From Lachnospiraceae bacterium (lineage in GTDB: Bacteria > Bacillota > Clostridia > Lachnospirales > Lachnospiraceae), in assembly GCA_017470985.1 (NCBI GenBank), contig JAFUXA010000006.1:36041-100040 (forward strand): a stretch of 64,000 bases of DNA, in the 5' to 3' direction. The first letter of the stretch is position 1. Every line of letters begins with the position of its first letter. The notes beneath the pieces were generated by a model. It was not told where the DNA came from and made no database searches. It saw only the letters and a list, made by a program, of their open reading frames with translations. A program made the position numbers and the translations under genes. Of this stretch, positions 26,906-35,633 are shown one piece after another.

Positions 26906-29882
26906 TTTCAACGCCTCCCATATTATTGTTATTATTTTCCACTGATGAATCAGCAGGTTGATTATTATTATTTACATCCGCTCTATCCTGAAATACAAAT
27001 TTAATACCATCAAATCCACCGGTTCCATCTTTGCCTACGCAAAGCTTCGCATCAAAAGTTGTACCTTTCTTGGATTTGAAGCCTTTGATTTCTCCGGTAA
27101 TCCCTTTTTCAGTAAGTTCTCGAATCTGTCCGTCGTTAAGCTTAACTCCACAGATTGTCCCCATTCCGAATTTACATGTAGAATCAGGATTTCTATAATC
27201 ATAATTCTCACAATTGAAACCGGTATAAGTCTTTACAATCTGGCCGCCGCAGAAAGGACATTTGGCATCTTTCACCACATTGGCTTCCACATTATCAAAA
27301 TCAAATACCACCTGATATTTACCATTATCATCTGCTTCTAACTTCAGGCAGGCATCAAATTTCTTGCCACTCTTGCCCTTGAAACCTCTTAGAGTCTTGG
27401 TCTTCTTCTCACTGAGAAGTTCCTTTACATTGGCTGTAGATATTGCTTTGGAAGCAATTTTCTTTCCTATATAGAAACGGCAGGATTCAGGATCTTCACC
27501 ATTGTAATTGCTGCAACTATAACCATTGGCTTTCTCGATAATATCGCCACCACAATTAGGACATTTCACTCCTTCAACAACTGATGGAGCTACATCTGTG
27601 AAATCAAATACCAGGCCATATTTACCTTCTTCATTTTGCTCAAGCTTAAGAACTGCATCAAAACTCTTCTTGGACTTATTCTTGAACCCTCTGATTGTAT
27701 CAGACTTACCATCTGTCAGCAGCTTCTTCACCTGCTCTTCGTCAATTGTAACACCACAGATATCTCCTATGGCAAACCTGCATTTTATATCTTCATTTCG
27801 ATAATTTGCACAGCCATAGCCAAAGGATGTTGTCATAATATCTCCACCACACACAGGACATTTCACCCCAAGTGGTTTTCTGGCAGCAATACCCTTGGCA
27901 TCCTTTCCAGTGAACTGATTGATATTGGCAGCAATCTCATATGTGAGATTTGAATTTGCCATTTTCAATGTCTCTGTGCGTATATAATCCTCCAGTTTGC
28001 GACGATATTCCACATCATCAACTGTACCATTTATAATACCTTCCAATCCTTTCTCCCAAGATGCTGTCATCTCAGGATTCAGAAGATTCGGTGCAGATAG
28101 TACAATCACCTCATATATCATTTCGCCCAGATTCTCAGGAGTGATAATCTGCGTCTTATTATTCTGATTGAGATAACCAATTCTAACCAGCTTCTCCAGA
28201 ATATCTCCACGAGTAGCAGAAGTTCCAATACCAGAACCCTTTATCTGCTCACGAAGTTCCTCATCTTCAATGAGATTTCCAGCATTTTCCATAGCCAGAA
28301 TCAGATTACCGGAAGTATATCTCTTCGGTGGAGAAGTCTTGCCTTCCTTTATTTCATAACCATTTACTGCAAGAGAATCTCCCTTTTGTATATTTGCCAA
28401 CGCAAGAGCCAGTTTCTCCTTATCGTTGCCATCATTTTCCTCACCATCCTCTCCATTATCAGAAGAGTCCTTGGCATTCTGAGGAATTCCGGCAACCTGC
28501 AGAAATCCGGGCTTATCCAACAGATTGCAAGACACATAGAAATTCTCCTGTCCCACCATAATATGCAATTTGGTTTTCTTGTATTCTGCAGCAGGATAGA
28601 AAATAGACAGAAATCTGCGCACAATCAAATCATATACTGCTCTTTGAATACTATTCAATCTATCCAGACCATTTACCTGCCCAGTAGGAATAATGGCATA
28701 GTGGTCAGTAACCTTAGCGTCATCTGTATATCTGCTCTTCTCAAGGCCTACATACTTCTGATTATTTAAGATATCATCCACGAACTCTCTCGTATCTGGA
28801 TAAGCTTTGAGCTTATTTAAGTTCTTGGTAATCTCTCCAGCCACAGCCTTGGTCAAAACTCTGGCATCAGTTCTCGGATAAGTAGTAAACTTCTGCTCAT
28901 AGAGAAACTGAGCCACATCCAAAGCCTGTGCAGGACTTATCTTGAATCTCTTGGAACATTCAGATTGAAGTTCCGCCAGATTAAACAGCAATGGTGGCTT
29001 CTTTTTGGAAGTAGTCTCCTCCTTGGATTCAACCAACGCTTCTTTTCCCTGTAATTCAGAAATCAGATTATTGGCACTCTCCTCTTTCTTAAATCCATTT
29101 TCCTTATAGAGAAGCGGTGATTCAAAATATTTTGAACCTTCCTCGGCCTTCCACTCTGCATTGAATTTGCCGTCTGTAAAATTACCTACTACTCTATAAA
29201 ATGGTGTCTCAATGAAATTACGAATCTCTCTCTCTCGTCTAACTACCATTCCAAGTACACAAGTCATAACTCGACCTACAGAGATTGCAGTGTAACTCTT
29301 AGTTGCTGCAGCATCATTTATCATACGACCATATTTCACAGACAGAGCTCTCGAGAAATTAATTCCAAGAGCGTAATCCTCAATAGTTCGCATCAGTCCT
29401 GACTTACCAAGTCTCTCATAGTCAGACATAGGCTTAGCCTCGCGAATTCCACGCATAATCTCATCATCAGTCTGGGAGTCAATCCACACACGCAGCTCTT
29501 CCATGCCCTCTCGCACGCCACCGTAGATACGGATATTTTCCTCAATGGTCTGTCCTTCTTTTCCCGAGTCACCAGCCCAGTAGACTGTATCAATATCTTC
29601 TCTGTGCAAGAGGCTATTTACAACCACATACTGATCCTTGGCGCTTTCCACCACGCCGTACTTATAATCCTGTGGCAGAAATGGCAAATCTTCCAAGCGC
29701 CATGATTTGTATTTTGGATCATAGTCCTCTGGATACACCAGCTGAACCAGATGTCCATAACACCATGAAATTACATATTCATCATTTTCTATATAACCGT
29801 TATTATTGCCACTCACATGCAGCACTCTGGCAAAATCACGGGCCACCGAGGGTTTCTCAGTGATTATCAACTTCTTCCCCAT
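26886..29882 (-). CDS. topB: DNA topoisomerase III with three C-terminal zinc-type modules
   Basis: Type IA topoisomerase of 998 residues. The Toprim domain opens the protein (KLIITEKPSVARDFARVL), and the catalytic tyrosine is in TTYPRTDARVL. After the core come three tandem copies of a ~90-residue module, each with CPxCGG, a CxNY element and another cysteine, then a GFK..FDA..L strand pair. B. subtilis TopB has about 730 residues, so the tail is unusually long. The last residues are Asn-rich (NNNNQPADSSVENNNNN). It starts 3 bp after the ATPase gene. Confidence 0.95.
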   Translation of the reverse strand: MGKKLIITEKPSVARDFARVLHVSGNNNGYIENDEYVISWCYGHLVQLVYPEDYDPKYKSWRLEDLPFLPQDYKYGVVESAKDQYVVVNSLLHREDIDTVYWAGDSGKEGQTIEENIRIYGGVREGMEELRVWIDSQTDDEIMRGIREAKPMSDYERLGKSGLMRTIEDYALGINFSRALSVKYGRMINDAAATKSYTAISVGRVMTCVLGMVVRREREIRNFIETPFYRVVGNFTDGKFNAEWKAEEGSKYFESPLLYKENGFKKEESANNLISELQGKEALVESKEETTSKKKPPLLFNLAELQSECSKRFKISPAQALDVAQFLYEQKFTTYPRTDARVLTKAVAGEITKNLNKLKAYPDTREFVDDILNNQKYVGLEKSRYTDDAKVTDHYAIIPTGQVNGLDRLNSIQRAVYDLIVRRFLSIFYPAAEYKKTKLHIMVGQENFYVSCNLLDKPGFLQVAGIPQNAKDSSDNGEDGEENDGNDKEKLALALANIQKGDSLAVNGYEIKEGKTSPPKRYTSGNLILAMENAGNLIEDEELREQIKGSGIGTSATRGDILEKLVRIGYLNQNNKTQIITPENLGEMIYEVIVLSAPNLLNPEMTASWEKGLEGIINGTVDDVEYRRKLEDYIRTETLKMANSNLTYEIAANINQFTGKDAKGIAARKPLGVKCPVCGGDIMTTSFGYGCANYRNEDIKCRFAIGDICGVTIDEEQVKKLLTDGKSDTIRGFKNKSKKSFDAVLKLEQNEEGKYGLVFDFTDVAPSVVEGVKCPNCGGDIIEKANGYSCSNYNGEDPESCRFYIGKKIASKAISTANVKELLSEKKTKTLRGFKGKSGKKFDACLKLEADDNGKYQVVFDFDNVEANVVKDAKCPFCGGQIVKTYTGFNCENYDYRNPDSTCKFGMGTICGVKLNDGQIRELTEKGITGEIKGFKSKKGTTFDAKLCVGKDGTGGFDGIKFVFQDRADVNNNNQPADSSVENNNNNMGGVENGNSQN

Positions 29883-29885
29883 TTA

Positions 29886-31247
29886 TTACAGTTCCTTCAT
29901 ATCAATTAATATCAGGCTATCATCTTCCTCAGCCAGAGCCTTCAACTTGTCATCAAACTCTGTAGCCGAGAACATGTAAATATTTTTTGCAGTAATTCTG
30001 GCCTGCTTCATAGACTCCTGCAATTTCTCATAGGCCTCATAGCGCATCTTGGAATCCTTCCAGTTACAAATTCCAACCACATTTTCACGAACATTATCCT
30101 GACCTACAATATCAATAGTTCCCTGCTTACCAAGCCAGATGCCTGTCTTTACAATCTTAATTGGTAACTTGTTAATTCCTGAAAGCAGCTCCAGATATTC
30201 CTGACATACATTTACAAAATATCTCTGTAAATATTCCTGCAAGTTTTTGGCAACATATCTGTCATAAAATTCTTCCGGTGTCATGGTAAATAATTTCGAC
30301 TGATTTGGATATACAAATGTAAACCAGAAGTTTACCAGATTATGCTTAATTCTGTAGATTCCTTTCTTGGCATTGCTCCATCCACCTGTCTCAAAGGATA
30401 CAATCTTGTCAGCCACGTCAAAGGCTGCCAGGTTCTTCATATATACGCTAATCTTGGCTCTGGAATAACCAGTGTCTATAAAGAGATCATTGAGTTTCTC
30501 ATTGCCACGAGCCAGTGAAGACAAAATAGTCTCATACACTGACAGTTCACGAAGTTCTGAAGATATATAAGCCTCAGCTTCATTAAATAAATATCCATTA
30601 GGATTCAAAATATTATTACAAATATTTTCCTTAATTGACTTCTTGCCATTCCATCTGTTTAAATACTCTGGCACTCCACCAATAATTCCATAGGTTTGAA
30701 TGCACTGAGCCACGCTGTAATTTGGAAATGCTCTAACCAAATCGATGAAATTAACATCTTCCAATCGAATCTTATAATCAATAGCAGTTATATCATCACC
30801 TAATACTTCATCCATCTCGCGATCTGTCCAAGATAATCCAGAATTACACAATATAATCATGACCGGTCCTGGATATAATCTATGAGCCTTCAGCTTCAGA
30901 ATACTCTCATAAAAGGACTTGTCCTTTTTGGCAATATTTTGAAACTCATCAATAATTAAAACAAGCTTTGATGAATCACCACTCTTCACCCTATTGAAGC
31001 ATTCATCATAATCACCTATGGATAAAGTAATATCATGCTCCTGTTCCAATTGGCGTTTCAATTCTCTATTAATCTCTTCTACAGAAGAATTAGGACATCT
31101 GAAATAGAAGAATTTCTTCTCTCTAATAAATAATTGTAACAACTGTTCCTTCTGGCATCCTCTTGCTCCATACATTAAAACCAGATTGTTGCCAGATTTA
31201 TTATATATTCCTTCTAACTTCTTCAGTTCTTGACTTCTAATTACCAT
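29886..31247 (-). CDS. AAA (archaeal-ATPase type)/DUF234 protein with degenerate active sites
   Basis: The 453-residue protein follows the plan of the ATPase_2 plus DUF234 family: P-loop domain, winged helix near residues 250-300, and a C-terminal restriction-nuclease-like fold. The Walker A region is YGARGCQKEQ, in which the GKT of the family is QKE (Q32, K33, E34), whereas Walker B (LVLIIDEFQ, D100/E101) is intact. In the nuclease part GTIDIVGQD keeps the Asp, but the usual GECKW is GICNW, losing Glu and Lys. It is probably non-catalytic or altered. It is paired with topB (3 bp apart), which suggests a DNA-related role; function unknown. Confidence 0.8.
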   Translation of the reverse strand: MVIRSQELKKLEGIYNKSGNNLVLMYGARGCQKEQLLQLFIREKKFFYFRCPNSSVEEINRELKRQLEQEHDITLSIGDYDECFNRVKSGDSSKLVLIIDEFQNIAKKDKSFYESILKLKAHRLYPGPVMIILCNSGLSWTDREMDEVLGDDITAIDYKIRLEDVNFIDLVRAFPNYSVAQCIQTYGIIGGVPEYLNRWNGKKSIKENICNNILNPNGYLFNEAEAYISSELRELSVYETILSSLARGNEKLNDLFIDTGYSRAKISVYMKNLAAFDVADKIVSFETGGWSNAKKGIYRIKHNLVNFWFTFVYPNQSKLFTMTPEEFYDRYVAKNLQEYLQRYFVNVCQEYLELLSGINKLPIKIVKTGIWLGKQGTIDIVGQDNVRENVVGICNWKDSKMRYEAYEKLQESMKQARITAKNIYMFSATEFDDKLKALAEEDDSLILIDMKEL

Positions 31248-31523
31248 TGTCTCTACCTTTCCAAATTCTATTATCCACCGCTTATCACATACGGGTGTTT
31301 CTTACATTAATGCCGATTTCATCCGTACTTTCTTGTCCAGATCACTACTTCATACAGATAAAAATCTTATTAATGCTAATTTCAACCGTCCCTCTTATAT
31401 TACTACTATAAAAAACAGGAATGGGAATCATCTCGCGCATAGAAAATATTATAGTAAATCCCAAAGAAAATAACAACAGAAAAACAGCCATAAAATTAAA
31501 TATAAATTATATTATTCACCCAC
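31248..31523. other. intergenic region upstream of the ATPase/topB unit
   Basis: No convincing gene is present. It holds a 23-nt direct repeat, ATTAATGCCGATTTCATCCG (31306-31328) and ATTAATGCTAATTTCAACCG (31369-31391), with four mismatches and 63 bp between starts. A TTGAAA motif on the minus strand falls inside each copy's neighbourhood. The region probably carries the promoter for the ATPase gene, but I cannot place its -10 with confidence. Confidence 0.5.
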
Positions 31524-31572
31524 AAAAAGAAGGTAGATACCTGCCTATAATCAAGCAAATATCCACCCTCTT
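31524..31572 (-). terminator. intrinsic terminator of asd
   Basis: A 13-bp stem (AAGAGGGTGGATA with TATCTACCTTCTT, two GU pairs in RNA), a long loop and CTTTTTG on the minus strand. Confidence 0.75.
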
Positions 31573-31581
31573 ATATATAAA

Positions 31582-31668
31582 ATATACTTCATTCAATTAA
31601 TAGCTTAATATCAAAATATATTTCATCCAATTAACAGCTTAGTACAAGATATACTTCATCCAATTACT
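31582..31668. repeat. short tandem repeats (about 33 bp, 2.6 copies) overlapping the asd stop
   Basis: The unit ATATACTTCATCCAATTAAC recurs at 31582, 31616 and 31649, each followed by AGCTTA in the first two copies. The third copy contains the asd stop codon, as if the gene's tail had been duplicated downstream twice. Confidence 0.7.
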
Positions 31669-32755
31669 TCTTTGTAATATATCCCTGAGCCTTGAGAAGC
31701 TCTGCACAAAGAACCGCACCACCTGCTGCTCCTCTTACTGTATTATGTGAAAGTCCTACAAACTTCCAATCATATACGCTATCCTCACGGATACGACCAA
31801 CATTTATTCCCATACCATTCTCATAGTTTACATCAAGCTGTACCTGTGGTCTGTTGTCTTCCTCCATGTAGCGGATGAACTGCTTTGGAGCACTTGGAAG
31901 TTCCAATTCCTGAGGAACACCTGAATAATTTTCAAGAGCTGCAATAAGCTGTTCCTTGGTTGGATTCTTCTTGAACTTAACAAATACTGCTGCTGTATGT
32001 CCATTTAATACTGGAACACGAATACACTGACATGTAATTACTGGTGAAGTAGCAGGAACGATTTCACCCTTCTCCTCATCAATATGTCCCCAGATTCTAA
32101 GTGGCTCTTTCTCAGATTTCTCTTCCTCACCACCAATAAATGGAATAATATTTTCAACCATCTCAGGCCAATCCTTGAATGTCTTACCAGCTCCTGAGAT
32201 AGCCTGATATGTTGTAGCTACTACCTCATATGGCTCAAACTCTTTCCATGCAGTAAGAACTGGAGCATATGACTGAATAGAACAATTTGGCTTAACAGCA
32301 ACAAATCCTCTGGTTGTTCCAAGTCTCTTCTTCTGGAAATCAATAACTTTCATATGTTCTGGATTGATTTCTGGAACTACCATAGGTACATCAGGTGTCC
32401 ATCTGTGAGCACTGTTGTTGGATACAACAGGTGTCTCTGTCTTGGCATATGCTTCCTCGATAGCCTTGATCTCATCCTTTGTCATATCAACAGCTGAGAA
32501 TACGAAGTCAACTTCTGATGCAACAGCTTCAACTTCATTTACATTCTTGACTACAATCTTCTTCACAGCTTCTGGCATTGGAGTATCCATCTTCCATCTG
32601 TCGCCAATAGCCTCCTCATATGTTTTACCAGCACTTCTTGGGCTTGCTGCAATAGTTGTAACCTCGAACCAAGGATGATTTTCCAGCAGAGATATAAATC
32701 TCTGACCTACCATTCCAGTTCCTCCAAGAATTCCTACTCTCAATTTCTCACTCAT
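31664..32755 (-). CDS. asd: aspartate-semialdehyde dehydrogenase (fungal/archaeal type)
   Basis: NADP-dependent reductive dephosphorylation of aspartyl phosphate, feeding Lys, Thr and Met synthesis. The 363-residue length, the N-terminal GILGGTGMVGQRFISLL, the catalytic C158 in KPNCSIQS and the GAGKTFKDWPE stretch match the fungal/archaeal class, not the E. coli class. The ATG follows GAGGATTTAATA. A ~100-nt leader with hairpins precedes it. Confidence 0.95.
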   Translation of the reverse strand: MSEKLRVGILGGTGMVGQRFISLLENHPWFEVTTIAASPRSAGKTYEEAIGDRWKMDTPMPEAVKKIVVKNVNEVEAVASEVDFVFSAVDMTKDEIKAIEEAYAKTETPVVSNNSAHRWTPDVPMVVPEINPEHMKVIDFQKKRLGTTRGFVAVKPNCSIQSYAPVLTAWKEFEPYEVVATTYQAISGAGKTFKDWPEMVENIIPFIGGEEEKSEKEPLRIWGHIDEEKGEIVPATSPVITCQCIRVPVLNGHTAAVFVKFKKNPTKEQLIAALENYSGVPQELELPSAPKQFIRYMEEDNRPQVQLDVNYENGMGINVGRIREDSVYDWKFVGLSHNTVRGAAGGAVLCAELLKAQGYITKK

Positions 32756-32857
32756 TATTAAATCCTCGTCTTTCCTTCGATGTAGTATCTCCTACATCCC
32801 CTATAATATACTTCAAACCGGATGTTGTCCGTCAGTCGCAAACAACTGTCCATCTAG
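32756..32857 (-). promoter_or_regulatory. structured 5' leader of asd
   Basis: Between the predicted start point and the ATG lie a GTTGT/ACAAC stem-loop and a perfect GATGTAG-gagata-CTACATC hairpin that ends just before the ribosome site. The sequence does not show the conserved features of the lysine riboswitch. It may control translation; this is inference. Confidence 0.4.
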
Positions 32858-32863
32858 CAAAAT

Positions 32864-32892
32864 ATATTAAATGAATCTTCAGCAAATTACAA
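32864..32892 (-). promoter_or_regulatory. sigma-A promoter of asd
   Basis: TTGTAA, a 17-nt spacer, TAATAT on the minus strand. Confidence 0.65.
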
Positions 32893-33000
32893 GGGGAAAT
32901 GGGCATTTCCTACATTTTACACAAAGCATTGTGTTTTTTTATAAATCTTTTATGCATAATTATTTATTACACATAATAAAATCTATTTATAACTAATATT

Positions 33001-34377
33001 TTATTCAGCTAAATATTCTTTATAGCTCTCTATAGCCTTTTCCATAGCTTCCTTACCTGGAGCTCCAACTGTAAGTCTCTTGTTTACACAAGTATCCATG
33101 GAAATAGCCTCATATATATCCTCCTCAAAAACAGGGCTTATAGCCTGCAGCTCATCAAGGGTCATATCATCAATGGCAATTCCTCTATCAATACAATACA
33201 GTACAACCTGACCAATTATACTATGTGCGTCTCTAAAAGGCACTCCATGATTTACAAGATAATCTGCTGCATCTGTAGCATTGGTAAATCCATTCTTGGC
33301 ACTGGCTTCCATATTATCCTTATTAAACTGAATAGTCTCAAGCATTCCATCGAAAAGCTGGATACATCCATTGGTTGTGTCCATTGCATCGAATGCCATC
33401 TCCTTATCCTCCTGCATATCCTTATTATAGGCAAGTGGAATTCCCTTCATAGTTGTAAGCAATGACATAAGCGCACCATACACTCTACCTGTCTTACCAC
33501 GAACAAGTTCAGCAATATCCGGATTCTTCTTCTGAGGCATTATACTACTTCCCGTACTATAAGCATCATCGATTTCCACAAATCTGTACTCATTAGAATT
33601 CCAGATAATAACCTCCTCTGAAAATCTACTGAGGTGCATCATTATTGTAGAAAGTGCTGACAGATATTCAATGAGATAATCTCTGTCAGACACGCCGTCC
33701 ATACTATTTTCTGTAGGGCCATAGAAATCCAACAGTTCTGCAGTATACTCTCTGTCGAGAGGATAGGTAGTTCCTGCCAATGCACCTGAACCAAGCGGGC
33801 AATAATTCATTCTATTATAAATATCCTGGAGACGAAGCTCATCTCTTCTAAACATTTCAAAATAAGCTCCCAGGTGATGAGCCAGTGTAATTGGCTGAGC
33901 CTTTTGCAGATGTGTAAATCCCGGCATAATAGTCTCAGTATGTTCTTCCATAATATGTAAAATAGTATGAAGTAAATGATTAATCTGGATCTCTGTATAC
34001 AACACCTGACTTCTAGTATATAGACGCATATCCAAAGCCACTTGATCATTTCTACTTCTACCGGTATGAAGTTTCTTGCCGGCATCACCGATTCTATCTA
34101 TCAGATTAGCTTCAACAAAACTGTGAATATCCTCATACTCTGATGTGATTTCAAGTTTACCTGACTCCACATCAGCTTCTATTCCATCCAATCCTGCAAG
34201 AATATCATCTCTCTCAGCTTCTGTCAGAATCCCCTGCTTAGCAAGCATGCGTACATGGGCGCGACTGCCCTGTAAATCTTCCTTGAAGAAACGCTGATCA
34301 AAACCTATAGATGCATTAAACTCATAAACTAATTTGTCAGTTGCCTTGGTGAATCTTCCACCCCATAATTGTGCCAT
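33001..34377 (-). CDS. argH: argininosuccinate lyase
   Basis: Cleaves argininosuccinate to arginine and fumarate, the last step of arginine synthesis. The 458 residues show the fumarase-superfamily signature GSSIMPQKKNPD with the catalytic serine region, and the typical N-terminus LWGGRFTKATDKLVYEFNAS. It starts 3 bp after queH. ArgG is not in the window. The ArgR repressor gene is 4 kb away. Confidence 0.97.
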   Translation of the reverse strand: MAQLWGGRFTKATDKLVYEFNASIGFDQRFFKEDLQGSRAHVRMLAKQGILTEAERDDILAGLDGIEADVESGKLEITSEYEDIHSFVEANLIDRIGDAGKKLHTGRSRNDQVALDMRLYTRSQVLYTEIQINHLLHTILHIMEEHTETIMPGFTHLQKAQPITLAHHLGAYFEMFRRDELRLQDIYNRMNYCPLGSGALAGTTYPLDREYTAELLDFYGPTENSMDGVSDRDYLIEYLSALSTIMMHLSRFSEEVIIWNSNEYRFVEIDDAYSTGSSIMPQKKNPDIAELVRGKTGRVYGALMSLLTTMKGIPLAYNKDMQEDKEMAFDAMDTTNGCIQLFDGMLETIQFNKDNMEASAKNGFTNATDAADYLVNHGVPFRDAHSIIGQVVLYCIDRGIAIDDMTLDELQAISPVFEEDIYEAISMDTCVNKRLTVGAPGKEAMEKAIESYKEYLAE

Positions 34378-34380
34378 AAC

Positions 34381-35022
34381 TTATTGTCCTTTCTGCTCCA
34401 TTCTACGCGCCTTGCTCTCATTATAAGAGAATACGCAACCACAATAATCTTGTCTATACATACCGTACTCCTGCGATAACTCGCAGCTACGCTTGTATCC
34501 ATTTTTCTTTTTAAAATCTGAATGTAGATATTTCACTCCATATTCTGCCTCCAACTTGCTGCCGAACTCATTTAAGAGTGCAGCATCTTTCATTGGACTT
34601 ATGGATAATGTTGTTGTGAAATAATCCATATTCATCTCTCTAGCCATCTGAGCAGCTTCCCCTAAGCGCAGCTCATAGCACACATTACATCTAGCCCCTC
34701 TTTCAGGTTCATTTTCCAGACCCTTCACGCTTTGAAAAAAGCGCTCCTTGTCAAAGTCCCCCTCTACAAACGAGATTGGATGCTTTGCCGGGAAACGCTC
34801 AATAAATGCCTGTTGTTCTCTGGCTCTGTGAAAATATTCTTCATCAGGATAAATATTGGGATTATAATAGAAAACTGTTATTTCAAAATAATCTGATAAA
34901 TATTCCAGGCAATAACTGCTACAAGGTGCACAACAACTATGTAATAGCAATCTCGGCACCCTATTGGCTTCAGTTATTTCTCGAATAGTTTCTTCCAACA
35001 TCAATTGGTAATTCTGTTTCAA
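34381..35022 (-). CDS. queH: epoxyqueuosine reductase QueH
   Basis: A 213-residue DUF208-type enzyme that reduces epoxyqueuosine to queuosine in tRNA, the non-cobalamin alternative to QueG. The paired cysteines of LLLHSCCAPCSSYC, the CNVCYELRL cysteines, and the CGCVFS near the C-terminus are the metal/Fe-S ligands of the family. It lies between a small membrane protein gene and argH. Confidence 0.92.
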   Translation of the reverse strand: MKQNYQLMLEETIREITEANRVPRLLLHSCCAPCSSYCLEYLSDYFEITVFYYNPNIYPDEEYFHRAREQQAFIERFPAKHPISFVEGDFDKERFFQSVKGLENEPERGARCNVCYELRLGEAAQMAREMNMDYFTTTLSISPMKDAALLNEFGSKLEAEYGVKYLHSDFKKKNGYKRSCELSQEYGMYRQDYCGCVFSYNESKARRMEQKGQ

Positions 35023-35031
35023 ATCTATCTC

Positions 35032-35352
35032 CTATCTCTTGCTCCAGAAGAAAAGTAAAACGACTGCAAGGGCATATACAACTGCCATTAATAACATGAA
35101 TACAACCTTGCCACATATAATTCCAGCAACAATCTGTGCAATAATAACCAACCCGTGAATCCACAGCGGTATTCTGTTGAGAAGTGCTGCAAGTACAGCC
35201 TCAAGAATTGCAATTGCGCATACAGGAACAATTGGAATTCCAACAACCAAATTGCTGATTATAATCATAACAACCATTGCTACAACAAAAATAACTAATT
35301 GAATCAATGGCTCATTTTTTACATTAGTAATTTTCTTAAGAACTTTTTCCAT
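35032..35352 (-). CDS. small four-helix membrane protein, unknown function
   Basis: A 106-residue hydrophobic protein with a charged N-terminus (MEKVLKKITNVKNEP), about four transmembrane helices (near 18-41, 44-64, 66-84, 86-103) and the short basic end WSKR. The ATG follows AAGGAG. I recognise no family. It precedes queH by 9 bp and is probably co-transcribed with queH-argH. Confidence 0.7.
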   Translation of the reverse strand: MEKVLKKITNVKNEPLIQLVIFVVAMVVMIIISNLVVGIPIVPVCAIAILEAVLAALLNRIPLWIHGLVIIAQIVAGIICGKVVFMLLMAVVYALAVVLLFFWSKR

Positions 35353-35484
35353 GTTAAATCTCCTTGAAATATCATTTACTTGTATTGAATTTCAACTTCA
35401 TCATTATAGCAATATTCAAATAATTAAACAAGATTTCAGGATTTTTTATGGTACATATTTATATAAAAATACTTCTAAAATCCA

Positions 35485-35513
35485 TTGTCAAAAAAACATG
35501 AATTATATATAAT
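35485..35513 (+). promoter_or_regulatory. sigma-A promoter of tRNA-Thr
   Basis: TTGTCA, a 17-nt spacer, TATAAT, placing the start point within a few bases of the tRNA 5' end. Confidence 0.85.
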
Positions 35514-35523
35514 CAATTTGTTC

Positions 35524-35596
35524 GCTTCTGTGGCGTAGTTGGTAGCGCAACTGATTCGTAATCAGTAGGTCGTCAGTTCGAGTCTGATCAGGAGCT
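35524..35596 (+). tRNA. tRNA-Thr(CGT)
   Basis: The acceptor arm GCTTCTG/CAGGAGC pairs with one GU. The D arm (GCG/CGC), anticodon stem ACTGA/TCAGT with loop TTCGTAA (anticodon CGT), and T arm GTCAG-TTCGAGT-CTGAT all fold. CCA is not encoded. It reads the ACG codon. No terminator follows before the downstream gene. Confidence 0.93.
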
Positions 35597-35633
35597 CTCT
35601 CCAAGTGGCCTATGTCAGGAAACGGAGGTTTTT

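Noticed and set aside
31311-31412. Short plus-strand frame of 33 codons in the gap upstream of the ATPase gene
   Set aside because: No ribosome binding site and it is built from the direct-repeat sequence; not supported as a gene.
32895-32940. Plus-strand terminator (ACACAA/TTGTGT plus seven T) next to a GGAAAT/ATTTCC hairpin between argH and asd
   Set aside because: No plus-strand gene lies upstream, and on the minus strand neither stem has a good U-tract, so I do not call either as a terminator of argH.
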